From Hyphomicrobiales bacterium (GTDB lineage: Bacteria > Pseudomonadota > Alphaproteobacteria > Rhizobiales > Aestuariivirgaceae), in the NCBI GenBank assembly GCA_025359215.1, contig JANYHE010000050.1, forward strand, positions 1-64,000: DNA of 64,000 nucleotides, given 5' to 3'. Position numbers and translations under genes: made by a program. Positions within the stretch are counted from its first letter, which is position 1; each line of letters opens with the position of its first letter. Under the pieces are notes generated by a model. That model saw only the letters and a list, made by a program, of their open reading frames with translations. It did not search any database and was not told the DNA's origin. Positions 1 to 9,933 of the stretch are shown here, piece after piece.

Positions 1-2183
1 TGCGTTTTGACCAAGCTGATCTTTGGCTGTTGCATCAGCGGCGTAATGGTGGGGGCATCGGCGGTGAGAACGCCGGGATCAGAAAGATCAATCACATGGG
101 TGCCATCAGGGGCCGTGCCGTCGGCCGTGGCGGTGTTGACAACTTCGCCCTTATCCATGTCGGCTTGTGTGATGGTGTAGACGCCTGTGAAATGCGTGGC
201 TTCCACAATGTTTGGTGCAAGCGAAGGCAAGGCAGCGCCGAGCACTGTGATTTTCGGATCGGTCACGATCACATTCGTCAGTGTTTGGTTGCCCACGTTT
301 TTGACGCTGAAGTTATAGGTAATGGTGTCGCCCACATCATTGCGGCCATTGCCATTCACATCGGTGACTGCATTGAATGTTTTCAGCAGCGCGATTGCTG
401 CTTTTGGTGCCAAGCTTACAGTGGTGGGGTTATCGCCTGTCAGGCTGTTCGGGTCTGACAGATCGGTGGTGGTCACCAGTGTTGGCGACAAGCTGCTGAC
501 GGTGGCTTGGTTAAGCACCTTGCCTGCATCAAGATCAGCCTGCACTAGCACATGCGTTGCTGTGAACGCTGTTTTGGTAATGCCGGGAGCGAGACTTGCA
601 ATCGGAGCGCCTGTCACTGCGGCATTCGGATCGGTGACGTCGATATTATAAAGTGTCACGTTGCCTGTATTGGTGATGTCAAAGCTGTAAGTTACGATAT
701 CGCCCAGTGAGGCCACGTTATCGGCACCCAAATCGGCATTGCCAGATTTGATCAAGGCGATAGCGGGGGCTGGTACAATTGGTTGGCTGTAGCTCTTAAC
801 TGACGTGAGCGTTTGATCGACAAGATTCTTCGCCGTTGCGGTTGCCGTGTTGTTGACCACACCCGCATCAATGTTGGCTTGGGTCAGTGTATAAGTTGCA
901 GTGAAGGTGGTCGATTGACCCGCTGCTAAATTGAGAACAGTAGCAGGTGAAATGCTGGCTGAGGCAAAGCTGTCATAAGCTTTGATGCCGGAAAGCGGCA
1001 TTCTATCTTTCAGGTTTTGCGAAATGCGTGTGCCACGAACATTCGATGACACGGTGGCGGGCGCCACAATTTCACCTGAGATGATTTCATCATCGGTCAC
1101 TTCACGGGTGTAAATGATGGTGGCGGTGTCTTGTGCGTTTGGCGCTAAAATATCGAGGCTGTCACCATAAGCAACCGCGTCGGGCTGACCAACTGAAATA
1201 GCCGTCAGTGGAATATCGCCTGTATTATAGAGGCGGTAGACGAAGCCAATTTTATCGCCTGCCTCGACCGTGTCGCCCGTGCCCGACATGCGCACAAGCT
1301 CACGCTCGACATTCAAGTTAGGCAACACAAAGGGCTGAGCAGGAACAGCGGCTTTTGCATATTGCTGAAGCAAAGCAGCAGCATCCACTGGCGCATCCGG
1401 CAATGCTGCTGTGGTTATTGGATCGACTGGAAGTTGGGCGGCATCCAGCATAGCAATCATGCGCTGTTGACCCGCCAAGCTGGCGAAATTCACCAACGGA
1501 TCAGACACTGAAACATCGTGCAGCGGTGTTGGGCCAGTGTTGGTTACTATAAAGCTATAAGTGATGGTGTCGCCGGCGTCAGCGCGGCCATTGGGGCCTA
1601 AATTGAGCACACCTGTTTTTGCAAGTGACATGGACGACACCAGATTCAGTGGTGTTTTTTCAATGGCGCTGGCCGAGGCATTTTGGCCGCTGGCCGCACG
1701 GCCATTGGCAATAGCAATATTGTTGAACAGGCCTGCTGTTATATCACCAATGGTTAAAACGTGAGTGGCCGTGAAGGTGGTGGTGTCAATTGCACCGGGC
1801 GCCAGCGCAGGAATGGGCATGCCTGTGAGAACTGCAAATGGATCATTGATCCCCACATTTTGCAAAGTGACATTGCCAGTGTTTGTAATCGCGAATGTGT
1901 AGGTGATGGTATCGCCGGGATCGGCGCTGCCATCGCCGCCATCATGCAAGGTGCCGGTTTTGACGAGCTTCAAGGCTGGCAGAGCTGGCGTGACACTGAC
2001 GCTGGCGGTGGCGCTGCTTTGAATTTGAACGCCGCCTGAAATACCGGTGGCTTTAACGGTATTCGTGATGACGGCTTTGGCAGCAGTGACCTCCAAGCAA
2101 GCCAATACGCCAGCCACGAGAGCTGTGGTCAGCTTGCGCTGCCACGACCCTTGGGCCTTTGTATATGGTTGCTTGTTGATCAT
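1..2183 (-). CDS. Secreted multi-repeat DUF11-domain protein, 3' end beyond window (partial)
   Basis: Open minus frame from ATG at 2183 (MINKQPYTKAQGSWQRKLTTALVAGVLACLEVTAAKAVITNTVKATG...) to the window edge; signal peptide; repeated D-GDTITYxFxxTNTGNxTL...LAPG...FTATHxLTQAD motifs. Not in the ORF track because it runs off the edge. Confidence 0.85.
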   Translation of the reverse strand, partial: MINKQPYTKAQGSWQRKLTTALVAGVLACLEVTAAKAVITNTVKATGISGGVQIQSSATASVSVTPALPALKLVKTGTLHDGGDGSADPGDTITYTFAITNTGNVTLQNVGINDPFAVLTGMPIPALAPGAIDTTTFTATHVLTIGDITAGLFNNIAIANGRAASGQNASASAIEKTPLNLVSSMSLAKTGVLNLGPNGRADAGDTITYSFIVTNTGPTPLHDVSVSDPLVNFASLAGQQRMIAMLDAAQLPVDPITTAALPDAPVDAAALLQQYAKAAVPAQPFVLPNLNVERELVRMSGTGDTVEAGDKIGFVYRLYNTGDIPLTAISVGQPDAVAYGDSLDILAPNAQDTATIIYTREVTDDEIISGEIVAPATVSSNVRGTRISQNLKDRMPLSGIKAYDSFASASISPATVLNLAAGQSTTFTATYTLTQANIDAGVVNNTATATAKNLVDQTLTSVKSYSQPIVPAPAIALIKSGNADLGADNVASLGDIVTYSFDITNTGNVTLYNIDVTDPNAAVTGAPIASLAPGITKTAFTATHVLVQADLDAGKVLNQATVSSLSPTLVTTTDLSDPNSLTGDNPTTVSLAPKAAIALLKTFNAVTDVNGNGRNDVGDTITYNFSVKNVGNQTLTNVIVTDPKITVLGAALPSLAPNIVEATHFTGVYTITQADMDKGEVVNTATADGTAPDGTHVIDLSDPGVLTADAPTITPLMQQPKISLVKT

Positions 2184-2201
2184 GCTTTCAGATTTTTTTC
2201 G

Positions 2202-3230
2202 TTACTGCAGATTGTCGACGTCAGATTGCGTGACGGTGTAGGTTGCGGTGAAGGTGACAATGTCGCCCGGTGACAGCACGCTCCATGTGCCATCGTTTGC
2301 GGTGGCATCAGTGGAGTCGCCTGCCGGGGCTGCATCTGTTGAAAGGATTTCATTTTTCGGAAGCGGTGCTGGGCCGGATGCGTTATGCGTATCCACCAAA
2401 TTCACTGCTGTGATTTTTGTGTTTCCGGTGTTTTTGGCGGTGTAGGTGTAGGTGATCACATCGCCCACCTTCAGATTGGTGGTCTTGTCGGCCACCTTGG
2501 TGACAAGGATTGTGGAAACCACATTCAACGGAACGCTCTTGGTGTCGGTCGCTGAAACATTGGTGACCGTTGGGCTGCCTTGAGGGTTAGTGTAGATGCC
2601 TGATGCGGTTGCCGTGTTGTGCAAGTTGCCATCAGGAATGGCACCGCCGCCATTGGCGTTAATATCAGCAGCTGTGATCACATAGCTTGAGGTGAAGGTT
2701 ACGGAATCGCCGGGCTTCAAAATGTCCCATTTGTTATTGACCACAGCGTCGGTCGAATCGAGCAGCGGGGCCACATCAGTTGTAAGTGTGGGGTTGGTTG
2801 GCGCTGGTGGTGTGCCTGCGCCGTCATGCGCATCGGCAACACCCACGCCAGTGATCGTGACGTTACCGGTGTTTTTTACAACATAGGTATAATTGATGGT
2901 CTCGCCTGCATCGCCTTTGCCAGCAACACCACCACCGATATCAACCAGCGTTGGCGTTTTAACCACTGTGAGCTTCGGCACAGCAGGAGCCACGGCAACT
3001 GTTGCGGATGCTGTGTTTGTTACATTTACACCCCCGGGTCCTTTGCCGGTGGCTGTCACGGTGTTGTTAATGGTGGCAAATGCAGGAAGCACTTGCAGCC
3101 CGACCACGGCCAAGGCCATTGATCCGGCCGATATGCGGCGCAGCTTTGAGGTTTCTGATTTTCTAATCTGGCGCGCTGACTCGCGGAGAAGTGCACGGCC
3201 TTGTGTTTCGATATTGCGCTTATTGTCCAT
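2202..3230 (-). CDS. Secreted DUF11-domain protein (two repeats)
   Basis: 342 aa ORF; signal peptide ending VLPAFA; two copies of GDxITYTYxxKNTGNxxIT...LxPGDxVTFTxxYxxTxxD; ends SDVDNLQ. Confidence 0.88.
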   Translation of the reverse strand: MDNKRNIETQGRALLRESARQIRKSETSKLRRISAGSMALAVVGLQVLPAFATINNTVTATGKGPGGVNVTNTASATVAVAPAVPKLTVVKTPTLVDIGGGVAGKGDAGETINYTYVVKNTGNVTITGVGVADAHDGAGTPPAPTNPTLTTDVAPLLDSTDAVVNNKWDILKPGDSVTFTSSYVITAADINANGGGAIPDGNLHNTATASGIYTNPQGSPTVTNVSATDTKSVPLNVVSTILVTKVADKTTNLKVGDVITYTYTAKNTGNTKITAVNLVDTHNASGPAPLPKNEILSTDAAPAGDSTDATANDGTWSVLSPGDIVTFTATYTVTQSDVDNLQ

Positions 3231-3272
3231 TTTTGAACCTCATTGAATTTATGTGAACGCGTTGCTTTTGGG

Positions 3273-3800
3273 TCATTGCAGGTTGTCCACATCAGACTGC
3301 TTGACGGTGTAGGTGGCGGTGAATGTGATGGTGTCGCCGGGGGCCAGATCGCTCCACAGGCCATCATTGGCCGTGACGTCGGTTGAATTGCCCAGTGGCG
3401 GATTATCGGTGAGTGTTTCTGAACCCGGCACAGGAGCAGGACCTGCCGCATTGTGCACATCGGCCAGTGTAATATTGTGGATGGTCACATTGCCATCATT
3501 GGTGACTTTGTAAGTGTAGGTGATCACATCGCCTGCCGCGACATTTGCTGTCTTGTCGGCGGTCTTGGTGACCAGCATGTGTAAATTCGTTGTGACGACT
3601 GGCACAGACACCAGCAGAGATTGAGCAGAAACTGGATTTCCTAAATAGGTGCCGTTGACGGTGGCTTGGTTGTCGATGCCAGCAAATGCGAATTTGTTTT
3701 GGGCGAAAATTGCCCCCATAAAAACAGCAGCAAACCCAAGGGCTTTGAGGGCCCCTGGGAAAGCGTTGTTTCGAATATGGAGGTTGAGCTTTTTCATCAC
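3273..3800 (-). CDS. Secreted DUF11-domain protein (single repeat)
   Basis: 175 aa ORF; signal peptide; one GDVITYTYKVTNDGNVTIHNI...LAPGDTITFTATYTVKQSDVDNLQ unit. Confidence 0.87.
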   Translation of the reverse strand: MMKKLNLHIRNNAFPGALKALGFAAVFMGAIFAQNKFAFAGIDNQATVNGTYLGNPVSAQSLLVSVPVVTTNLHMLVTKTADKTANVAAGDVITYTYKVTNDGNVTIHNITLADVHNAAGPAPVPGSETLTDNPPLGNSTDVTANDGLWSDLAPGDTITFTATYTVKQSDVDNLQ

Positions 3801-3850
3801 TTAGAGTGTCAGCGCATGATGTGTGTTCATGCGCCGACCCATTGTTCCGC

Positions 3851-4816
3851 TTAGCCGCCGTCCACTTCGGCCTGTGTGACCAAGTGGTGATAGGTGAAGG
3901 TGACTGTCGCACCCGGCTGGATTGTCGTCCAAATACCGTTGTTGAGCGGCGATGTGGTATCGACAGAGCCTGCCATTGGGCCTGCTGTGGTGAGGGTTTC
4001 GTTCTTGACAGTGCCAGCGGCCAAGTTTGCACCTTCGTGCAAGTCGGTGATGCTGATGCCTGAAATTGCCACGTTGCCCGTGTTGGTAACAGCGTAGGTG
4101 TAGTCGATGAACTCGCCCACTTCGGCCTTGCCAGCCACAGTTCCGTTGGTGTCGTCGAGAACCTTGGTTTTGACCACGGCCAGTTTTGGTGCTGCGGCGA
4201 TTGTTGTCGTCGCTGTTGCTGGAGTGATTGGTGTAATTGTCACGTTGCCTGGCGTTTTGCCGGTTGCACTTGCAGTGTTGGAAACACCATTGGCGATGCC
4301 CGCTCCACGATAAACATCGAGAACTGACAAGCTATAGGTTGCTGTAAACACCTGGGTTGCATTGGGTGCCAAGGTGACTGGCGCAGGTGAGAAGGCACCC
4401 AAAGTGCCAGTGCCCGCTATTGAGTTGAAGGTTGGACCAGCATCGGTTGGTGCCACCGCTGTCAGCGTCACGTTACCTGTGTTTTTCACAGTGTAGGTGT
4501 AGGTGATTGTGTCAGGGGTTCCGCCGTTACCATCCACGATCAAGGGATCTGTGCCGTTTGCAGTTGTTGGCAATGCCGCAGATTTGGTGACCGTTAAGGC
4601 CCCAGCCGCGGTGACAACGGGCACTTGAACCAGCGACGATGAAGCGGTTACGGGGCTTACCCCATAAGTACCATTAACCGTCGCTGTGTTGTCGATGGTT
4701 GCGAGTGCGGGTGTTACCTGAGCTGCAAACACCATCAGTGCGGTGGTTGATGCGCTAAAGCGCCTCAGAAGTTTGTTTTTCCTGATGTTAAAATCAGGGG
4801 GTAATTGGTCTTTCAT
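3851..4816 (-). CDS. Secreted DUF11-domain protein (two repeats)
   Basis: 321 aa ORF; signal peptide ending VTPALA; repeats with TITYTYTVKNTGNVTLTAV and FIDYTYAVTNTGNVAISGI. Confidence 0.88.
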   Translation of the reverse strand: MKDQLPPDFNIRKNKLLRRFSASTTALMVFAAQVTPALATIDNTATVNGTYGVSPVTASSSLVQVPVVTAAGALTVTKSAALPTTANGTDPLIVDGNGGTPDTITYTYTVKNTGNVTLTAVAPTDAGPTFNSIAGTGTLGAFSPAPVTLAPNATQVFTATYSLSVLDVYRGAGIANGVSNTASATGKTPGNVTITPITPATATTTIAAAPKLAVVKTKVLDDTNGTVAGKAEVGEFIDYTYAVTNTGNVAISGISITDLHEGANLAAGTVKNETLTTAGPMAGSVDTTSPLNNGIWTTIQPGATVTFTYHHLVTQAEVDGG

Positions 4817-5684
4817 TTTAGTGCTCCATTTCGAAATTTTAAGTGTGTTTGAATTTTGAATTTCATGACGGTGGTCCTTCGCGCTTGCGGTGCTTTCGCC
4901 GTCGCTTTCGTTGCTTGAACAGGGTGTGGTGTGGTTTCATTGCCGGACATCCACGGCTGGGTGGGTTGAGACGAACGTTGCAGCTGCTGAGGCTCTGCCC
5001 GCATTTGTCCAGCTGCCCGTAGTTGTCTTTGGAATTTCAGAGGGGATGGGAGGTGTTACAACGGCCGAAACGTGATCTATAACCGAGGCCAAGCGCAAAC
5101 CGGCCTTGCGCATTGCTTGCGCAGCCGTGGCTATGAACCCTGACTTTTGGTTGACCTTGAACAATGAGCACCCGCATGAATTGGAATCAGAACACAAACT
5201 GACAGCCAAGACTCAAGTGAGCGGCAACGGCGCTAAACCTCATTGGCAACACACCACAAAGATTCGCGCAAAAAGCGCGTAAAACCTGTGAAAGTGTTAA
5301 TCAGGGCTTAAATTTGAGTGGTTAATGAATACTTAAATTGTGGGGGCTGCTGTGTGGAATTGGGACAATTCATTTACCATTCTGAAGGTTGGTCTTAATG
5401 ATTGATAAGACTTGAGATTTATGGACACAAATTTTTGATTTTTTCGCCTAAAATGGGACAATTTTTAAGACTTCGTTAACCTTTTGGGGCCGCAAATTGA
5501 GGCGGAAAATCGCACAAAATTATGCCAAATTGAATTCAGTTGCTAGGACTTTATATTGATGATAGGCTTTTAACGCTATTTTAAAGCGCGCTAGAGGCCT
5601 TCGCAAAAGGTGCCCGCTAGTGGGGTAGCGCTCGACGGTTTAGTGGGCTGGTGCGCTTCGCACACGCTAACTGTTGATGAGTAA

Positions 5685-5761
5685 TGGTACCACCACCCCG
5701 GCTCGAACGGGGGACCTCTAGATCCACAATCTAGCGCTCTAACCAACTGAGCTATGGCGGC
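5685..5761 (-). tRNA. tRNA-His (GTG anticodon), CCA encoded
   Basis: Reverse complement GCCGCCATAGCTCAGTTGGTTAGAGCGCTAGATTGTGGATCTAGAGGTCCCCCGTTCGAGCCGGGGTGGTGGTACCA folds as a cloverleaf; anticodon loop TTGTGGA. Confidence 0.95.
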
Positions 5762-5966
5762 AACCTGGCCTGCTCCTAGCGCTTGAAGCGAGAAATTTCA
5801 ACACGCATTTGGAAATTCCTGCAAATTTGCACCGCTTTGTTGCGGCGCAGCATAGTCCTGATGTCGAATTGCGTGGATTTGGTTAGCAAAACCTTAATGA
5901 AAGGTGGACGGATTGGCTAAAACTTGATTAGTTCACATTTTTAACGTTACCACAGGACATTGCGTT

Positions 5967-8276
5967 TTGACCGACCAAGCCGTGCAGACTTTGGAAGATT
6001 TGCGCCATGCCAGCACACCCGCTTGGCTGTGGGACGGTGCGCGTGGCCGCATCGTGTGGGCCAATGCTGCTGGAATTTCCAAATTTGACGGTCAGTCCGT
6101 GTTTGATTTGATCGACCGCAAGTTTGACGCCAAAGAACCTGGCATAGAGCGCATTTTTGAACTGACACAGCAATTGCAACAGGGCGAGCGGCAAAATGCC
6201 TTGCTGCATTTTCCCTCCACCGGCCAAACTGTGCCACTGGATTGCCAGTGTTCGCTGCATGCCTTGGCCGATGGGCGCGCTGGTGTGCTGGCTGTTGCGC
6301 GGGCCCCTGAAATTCAACCTGAATCCCAGATTTATGCCAAGGCCTTTGCACAATTGCCTTTGGCTGCCGCGTTTATTGCCCAATCTGGTTTGATTACGCA
6401 TGAAAACAAATCAGCACAGGAGCTTTTCGACGCGACTGATCTGGCTGGGCTGCTGCAAAATTCTGATCAAGCCGCAGAACTGTTGCAGCGCCTGCAGCAT
6501 ACAAATCTTGTCAGCTCCATAGAAAAGATTGCTGGGCATATTGGACAACGCGAAGTGCGCATCACGCTGCAAAGGCTGGCTGATACTGAGGAAGCATTTG
6601 CCGTTATGCTGCTTGAAGACATTACAGATCGGCGCAATGCTGAGCGGCACTTGAATTCTGCGCTTTTACCGAAAGCGAACTTAGCGCCAAACGATGCGCA
6701 GGCATTCGAGATTTTAGCGCGAACGCTTAAAGCTGCAACACAGGCCGATGTTTCAGTTGCCAAAATTGAAAAGCCAAAAGAAATCATTGCCCCGCCGCCG
6801 CCTGAGATTCCTAAAACCATTCGCGATGCTTTGGAGCAAACAGGGCAAGCCATTGCGATTATCCAAAAAGGTGCAGGTGTGTTTGCCACCACAAAGGCAG
6901 CACAAATGCTGGGCTACGATTCCGTCTCAGCGCTGTTCAAAGATAGAACTTTTTGGGCCAATTTGACGGCCGGAACTTGCGAGAATTTGCAAGTTAAAAT
7001 TTCCACGATTCCTTGGATCAATGGGCCGGCACAACAATTTGTGTTGAGTGCTGCCCCAGTGAGTGCTGCCATCTTGCCACCGCCTGTGATGAGCCCTGAT
7101 GTTTCAATCGCAGAGACGCCACAGGTTTTAAACGTTGAAGAAACCGTTGCTCCTTCCAGTGGTGAGGATGACCTCAAATCCATTCTCGATGTGGCATCAG
7201 ACGGCATTATTACGCTGAACAAGCAAGGCCATATTCTGAGCTTTAGCGCAGGGGCCGAAGCTATTTTCGGTTATCGCATTGCTGAAGTTTTGGGCAAGCC
7301 CTTCGAAGAATTTTTGGCACAAGACAGCCGCAAACTGCTGCGCGATTACCTCTCGGGCCTTGATGGACCGGGGCTTGCTGCTGTGTTTAACGATGGCCGC
7401 GAAATCACCGCCGTTGTCAAGCAAGGTGGAACTGTTCCGCTGTTTTTAACCTTGGGCAGAATGCAATCGTCGAAGTCTAAGGCTGCGTTTTGCGCGGTGG
7501 TGCGTGACATCACAACATGGAAGCGCACAGAAAAAGAATTGCGTGAAGCCAAAGAAACAGCCGAAGAAGCCAGCCGGCAAAAATCAGATTTCCTGGCCCG
7601 CATCAGCCATGAGCTGCGCACGCCTTTGAATGCCATCATTGGTTTTTCCGAAGTGATGCGGCTGGGACAATTTGGTGATATTAAAAATGAAAAATATCGC
7701 GGCTATGTGAATGATATTCACAGCAGCGGTGGGCAGCTTTTATCGCTAATTAATGATCTGCTTGATCTTTCGAAGATTGAAGCTGGCAAGATGGAACTCA
7801 ATTTTACGGCCGTAAACATTGTCGATGCCACGGAAGATGCCATGCGCCAACTCCAAGAGAGTGCCACGCGTGGCCGCGTTCTTGTGCGTAAATCATTCCC
7901 CGATAAATTGCCGCGGGTGGTGGCTGATTTGCGGGCCATGCGGCAAGTGATGCAAAATATTTTATCCAACGCCATAAAATATACCAATCCGGGCGGTCAG
8001 GTGATCGTGTCGGCGCATGTTGCTAAATCGGGTGAACTTGCGCTGCGCATCAAAGACACAGGCATTGGCATGAATGCCAACCAAATGAAGGATTCATTGG
8101 AGCCTTTTAAGCGGGTGGAAACATCGGGCCGTGACACCCAAGGAACAGGACTAGGCTTGCCGCTGACCAAGGCCTTGGTTGAGGCTAACCGTGCAAAGTT
8201 TGACATCTCCAGCGAACCCGGCCAAGGAACATTGATCGAGATCACTTTCCCAACGACACGTGTCCTTGCTGAATAA
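5967..8276 (+). CDS. pdhS: PAS-domain sensor histidine kinase, PdhS/PleC/DivJ-like
   Basis: 769 aa; FLARISHELRTPLNAIIGFSEVM, HATPase NLLSNAIKYTNPGG...DTGIGM...GTGLGLPLTKALVEANRAKF, C-terminus FPTTRVLAE as in PdhS-type kinases. Confidence 0.8.
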   Translation: MTDQAVQTLEDLRHASTPAWLWDGARGRIVWANAAGISKFDGQSVFDLIDRKFDAKEPGIERIFELTQQLQQGERQNALLHFPSTGQTVPLDCQCSLHALADGRAGVLAVARAPEIQPESQIYAKAFAQLPLAAAFIAQSGLITHENKSAQELFDATDLAGLLQNSDQAAELLQRLQHTNLVSSIEKIAGHIGQREVRITLQRLADTEEAFAVMLLEDITDRRNAERHLNSALLPKANLAPNDAQAFEILARTLKAATQADVSVAKIEKPKEIIAPPPPEIPKTIRDALEQTGQAIAIIQKGAGVFATTKAAQMLGYDSVSALFKDRTFWANLTAGTCENLQVKISTIPWINGPAQQFVLSAAPVSAAILPPPVMSPDVSIAETPQVLNVEETVAPSSGEDDLKSILDVASDGIITLNKQGHILSFSAGAEAIFGYRIAEVLGKPFEEFLAQDSRKLLRDYLSGLDGPGLAAVFNDGREITAVVKQGGTVPLFLTLGRMQSSKSKAAFCAVVRDITTWKRTEKELREAKETAEEASRQKSDFLARISHELRTPLNAIIGFSEVMRLGQFGDIKNEKYRGYVNDIHSSGGQLLSLINDLLDLSKIEAGKMELNFTAVNIVDATEDAMRQLQESATRGRVLVRKSFPDKLPRVVADLRAMRQVMQNILSNAIKYTNPGGQVIVSAHVAKSGELALRIKDTGIGMNANQMKDSLEPFKRVETSGRDTQGTGLGLPLTKALVEANRAKFDISSEPGQGTLIEITFPTTRVLAE

Positions 8277-9912
8277 AAATCATCATCTTTTATGGGCCTT
8301 TGCTGCCCTTGTTTTGGCCCTGCCCTTGGCATTGCCCTTGTTTAGTATTGTCGTTTTGGCACTGAGCCCCAGCGATAATATTTGGCCGCATCTGATTGCA
8401 ACTGTTTTACCGAATTACCTTGTGCAAACTTTTTTGTTGCTGAGTGGCGTGGGTCTATTGACGTTTGCAATAGGGGTTGCACTTGCTTGGGTTGTGACCT
8501 TTCATGATTTTCCGGGGCGCGCTGCAGTGTTGTGGATGGCGCTGCTGCCCCTGGCCATGCCCGGTTACATTGTGGCTTATACCTATGTTGATTTTCTAAC
8601 TTATGCAGGTCCGTTGCAAACGACATTGCGCGGTATGATGGGATGGACAAAACCCGGTGATTACTATTTTCCAGATATCAGATCCTTGGGTGGGGCCACT
8701 GTCGTTTTAAGTTTTGCACTTTTTCCTTATGTTTATCTCACATCAAGGGCCGCATTGCTGAAGCAATCGATGGCGCAAATTGATGTAGGCCGCACTTTAG
8801 GAAAATCGCCCTTGCAAGTTTTTTTTGGCATTGTTTTGCCTCAAGCTAGGGCTGCTATTGTTGTAGGACTATCTCTCGTGCTGATGGAGTGCTTGAACGA
8901 TATTGGTGCAGTAGGATTTTTTGGCGTGCAAACATTAACCCTCGGCATTTATTCTGCATGGCTAGGGCAAGGCAATTTAGGGGGTGCGGCGCAGCTGGCG
9001 TTCCTTGTATTATTTATCGTTCTTGCGCTTCTATTTATTGAACGACGTTCGCGCGGCAATGATCAGCGCCTGCATATTTCACATCGTCCGAAACCGATTA
9101 TCCGTGTTCGCCTTAAGGGTGTGCGCGCTTGGCTGGCACTTGGCTTTTCTGCTTTGCCTATTGTGATCGGGTTCGTGTTGCCTGCGTTTATTCTTTTGCT
9201 GCAAGGACTTCGCCATGCTGATGTGCTCTATTCTCGAGCATTCTTGGATGCACTGGGCCATTCTCTGTTGATGGCCGGACTTGTTTGCGTTTTAGCTTTA
9301 ATCGCGGCATTGCTCTTGGCCTATGCCAACAGAGTGACGCAATCTCAATTCATCCGTTTACTGACTAATTTTGCCACGCTTGGCTACGCCATTCCAGGGA
9401 CAGTGTTAGCCATTGGTGTGATGGTGCCGCTAGGCCATTTTGATAATTGGCTGGACGCCTGGATGCGCAACCATGTGGGACTTTCGACGGGCTTGCTACT
9501 TTCAGGAAGTATGACAGCCTTGAGCCTCGCCTATGTTGCTCGTTTTCTGATGATTGCATTTGGCACGCTTGAAACTGGGCTGCAAAAAGTGACGCCCAAT
9601 ATCGATGCCGTGGCGCGAACACTGGGACGCAGCGCAGCGCGCGTTTTCTTGGATATTCATCTACCACTTCTGCGCCCCGCAATAATGGCCGCAGCGCTTC
9701 TTGTGTTTGTGGACGCTATGAAGGAACTGCCAGCAACCCTTCTTTTAAGGCCCTTTGGTTTTGATACTTTGGCCACTGCCGTTTTTAGTTTGGCGTCGCT
9801 TGATAAAGTAGAAGAAGGCGCTGTGCCCGCACTTGCCATTGTAGTGGCAGGTCTTTTGCCGGTAATCTTGCTCTCACGAAGTTTGCGTGACCCTGCCATT
9901 AAACGGCCTTGA
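8260..9912 (+). CDS. ABC transporter permease, iron(III)/FbpB-like (two fused permease domains)
   Basis: 550 aa, GTG start overlapping the pdhS-like ORF by 17 bp; two permease domains with EAA-type loops (DVGRTLGKSPLQVFFGIVLPQARAAI; AVARTLGRSAARVFLDIHLPLLRPAI). Confidence 0.85.
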   Translation: MSLLNKNHHLLWAFAALVLALPLALPLFSIVVLALSPSDNIWPHLIATVLPNYLVQTFLLLSGVGLLTFAIGVALAWVVTFHDFPGRAAVLWMALLPLAMPGYIVAYTYVDFLTYAGPLQTTLRGMMGWTKPGDYYFPDIRSLGGATVVLSFALFPYVYLTSRAALLKQSMAQIDVGRTLGKSPLQVFFGIVLPQARAAIVVGLSLVLMECLNDIGAVGFFGVQTLTLGIYSAWLGQGNLGGAAQLAFLVLFIVLALLFIERRSRGNDQRLHISHRPKPIIRVRLKGVRAWLALGFSALPIVIGFVLPAFILLLQGLRHADVLYSRAFLDALGHSLLMAGLVCVLALIAALLLAYANRVTQSQFIRLLTNFATLGYAIPGTVLAIGVMVPLGHFDNWLDAWMRNHVGLSTGLLLSGSMTALSLAYVARFLMIAFGTLETGLQKVTPNIDAVARTLGRSAARVFLDIHLPLLRPAIMAAALLVFVDAMKELPATLLLRPFGFDTLATAVFSLASLDKVEEGAVPALAIVVAGLLPVILLSRSLRDPAIKRP

Positions 9913-9933
9913 GTGTGATTGAAACAACCCCCT

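Noticed and set aside
30-3246. Plus-strand ORFs opposite the DUF11 genes (e.g. 30-458, 322-651, 2826-3122, 2893-3246)
   Set aside because: Shadow ORFs antisense to repetitive, strongly supported minus-strand coding sequence; low-complexity mirror of DUF11 repeats.
4813-5209. Minus ORFs 4937-5209 (90 aa) and 4813-5004 (63 aa) upstream of the DUF11 array
   Set aside because: Overlap each other in different frames, no recognisable family; more likely leader/intergenic sequence. Could be revisited with ribosome profiling.
5928-6401. Minus-strand ORFs 5928-6401 and 5947-6351
   Set aside because: Antisense to the PdhS-like kinase, no family signal.
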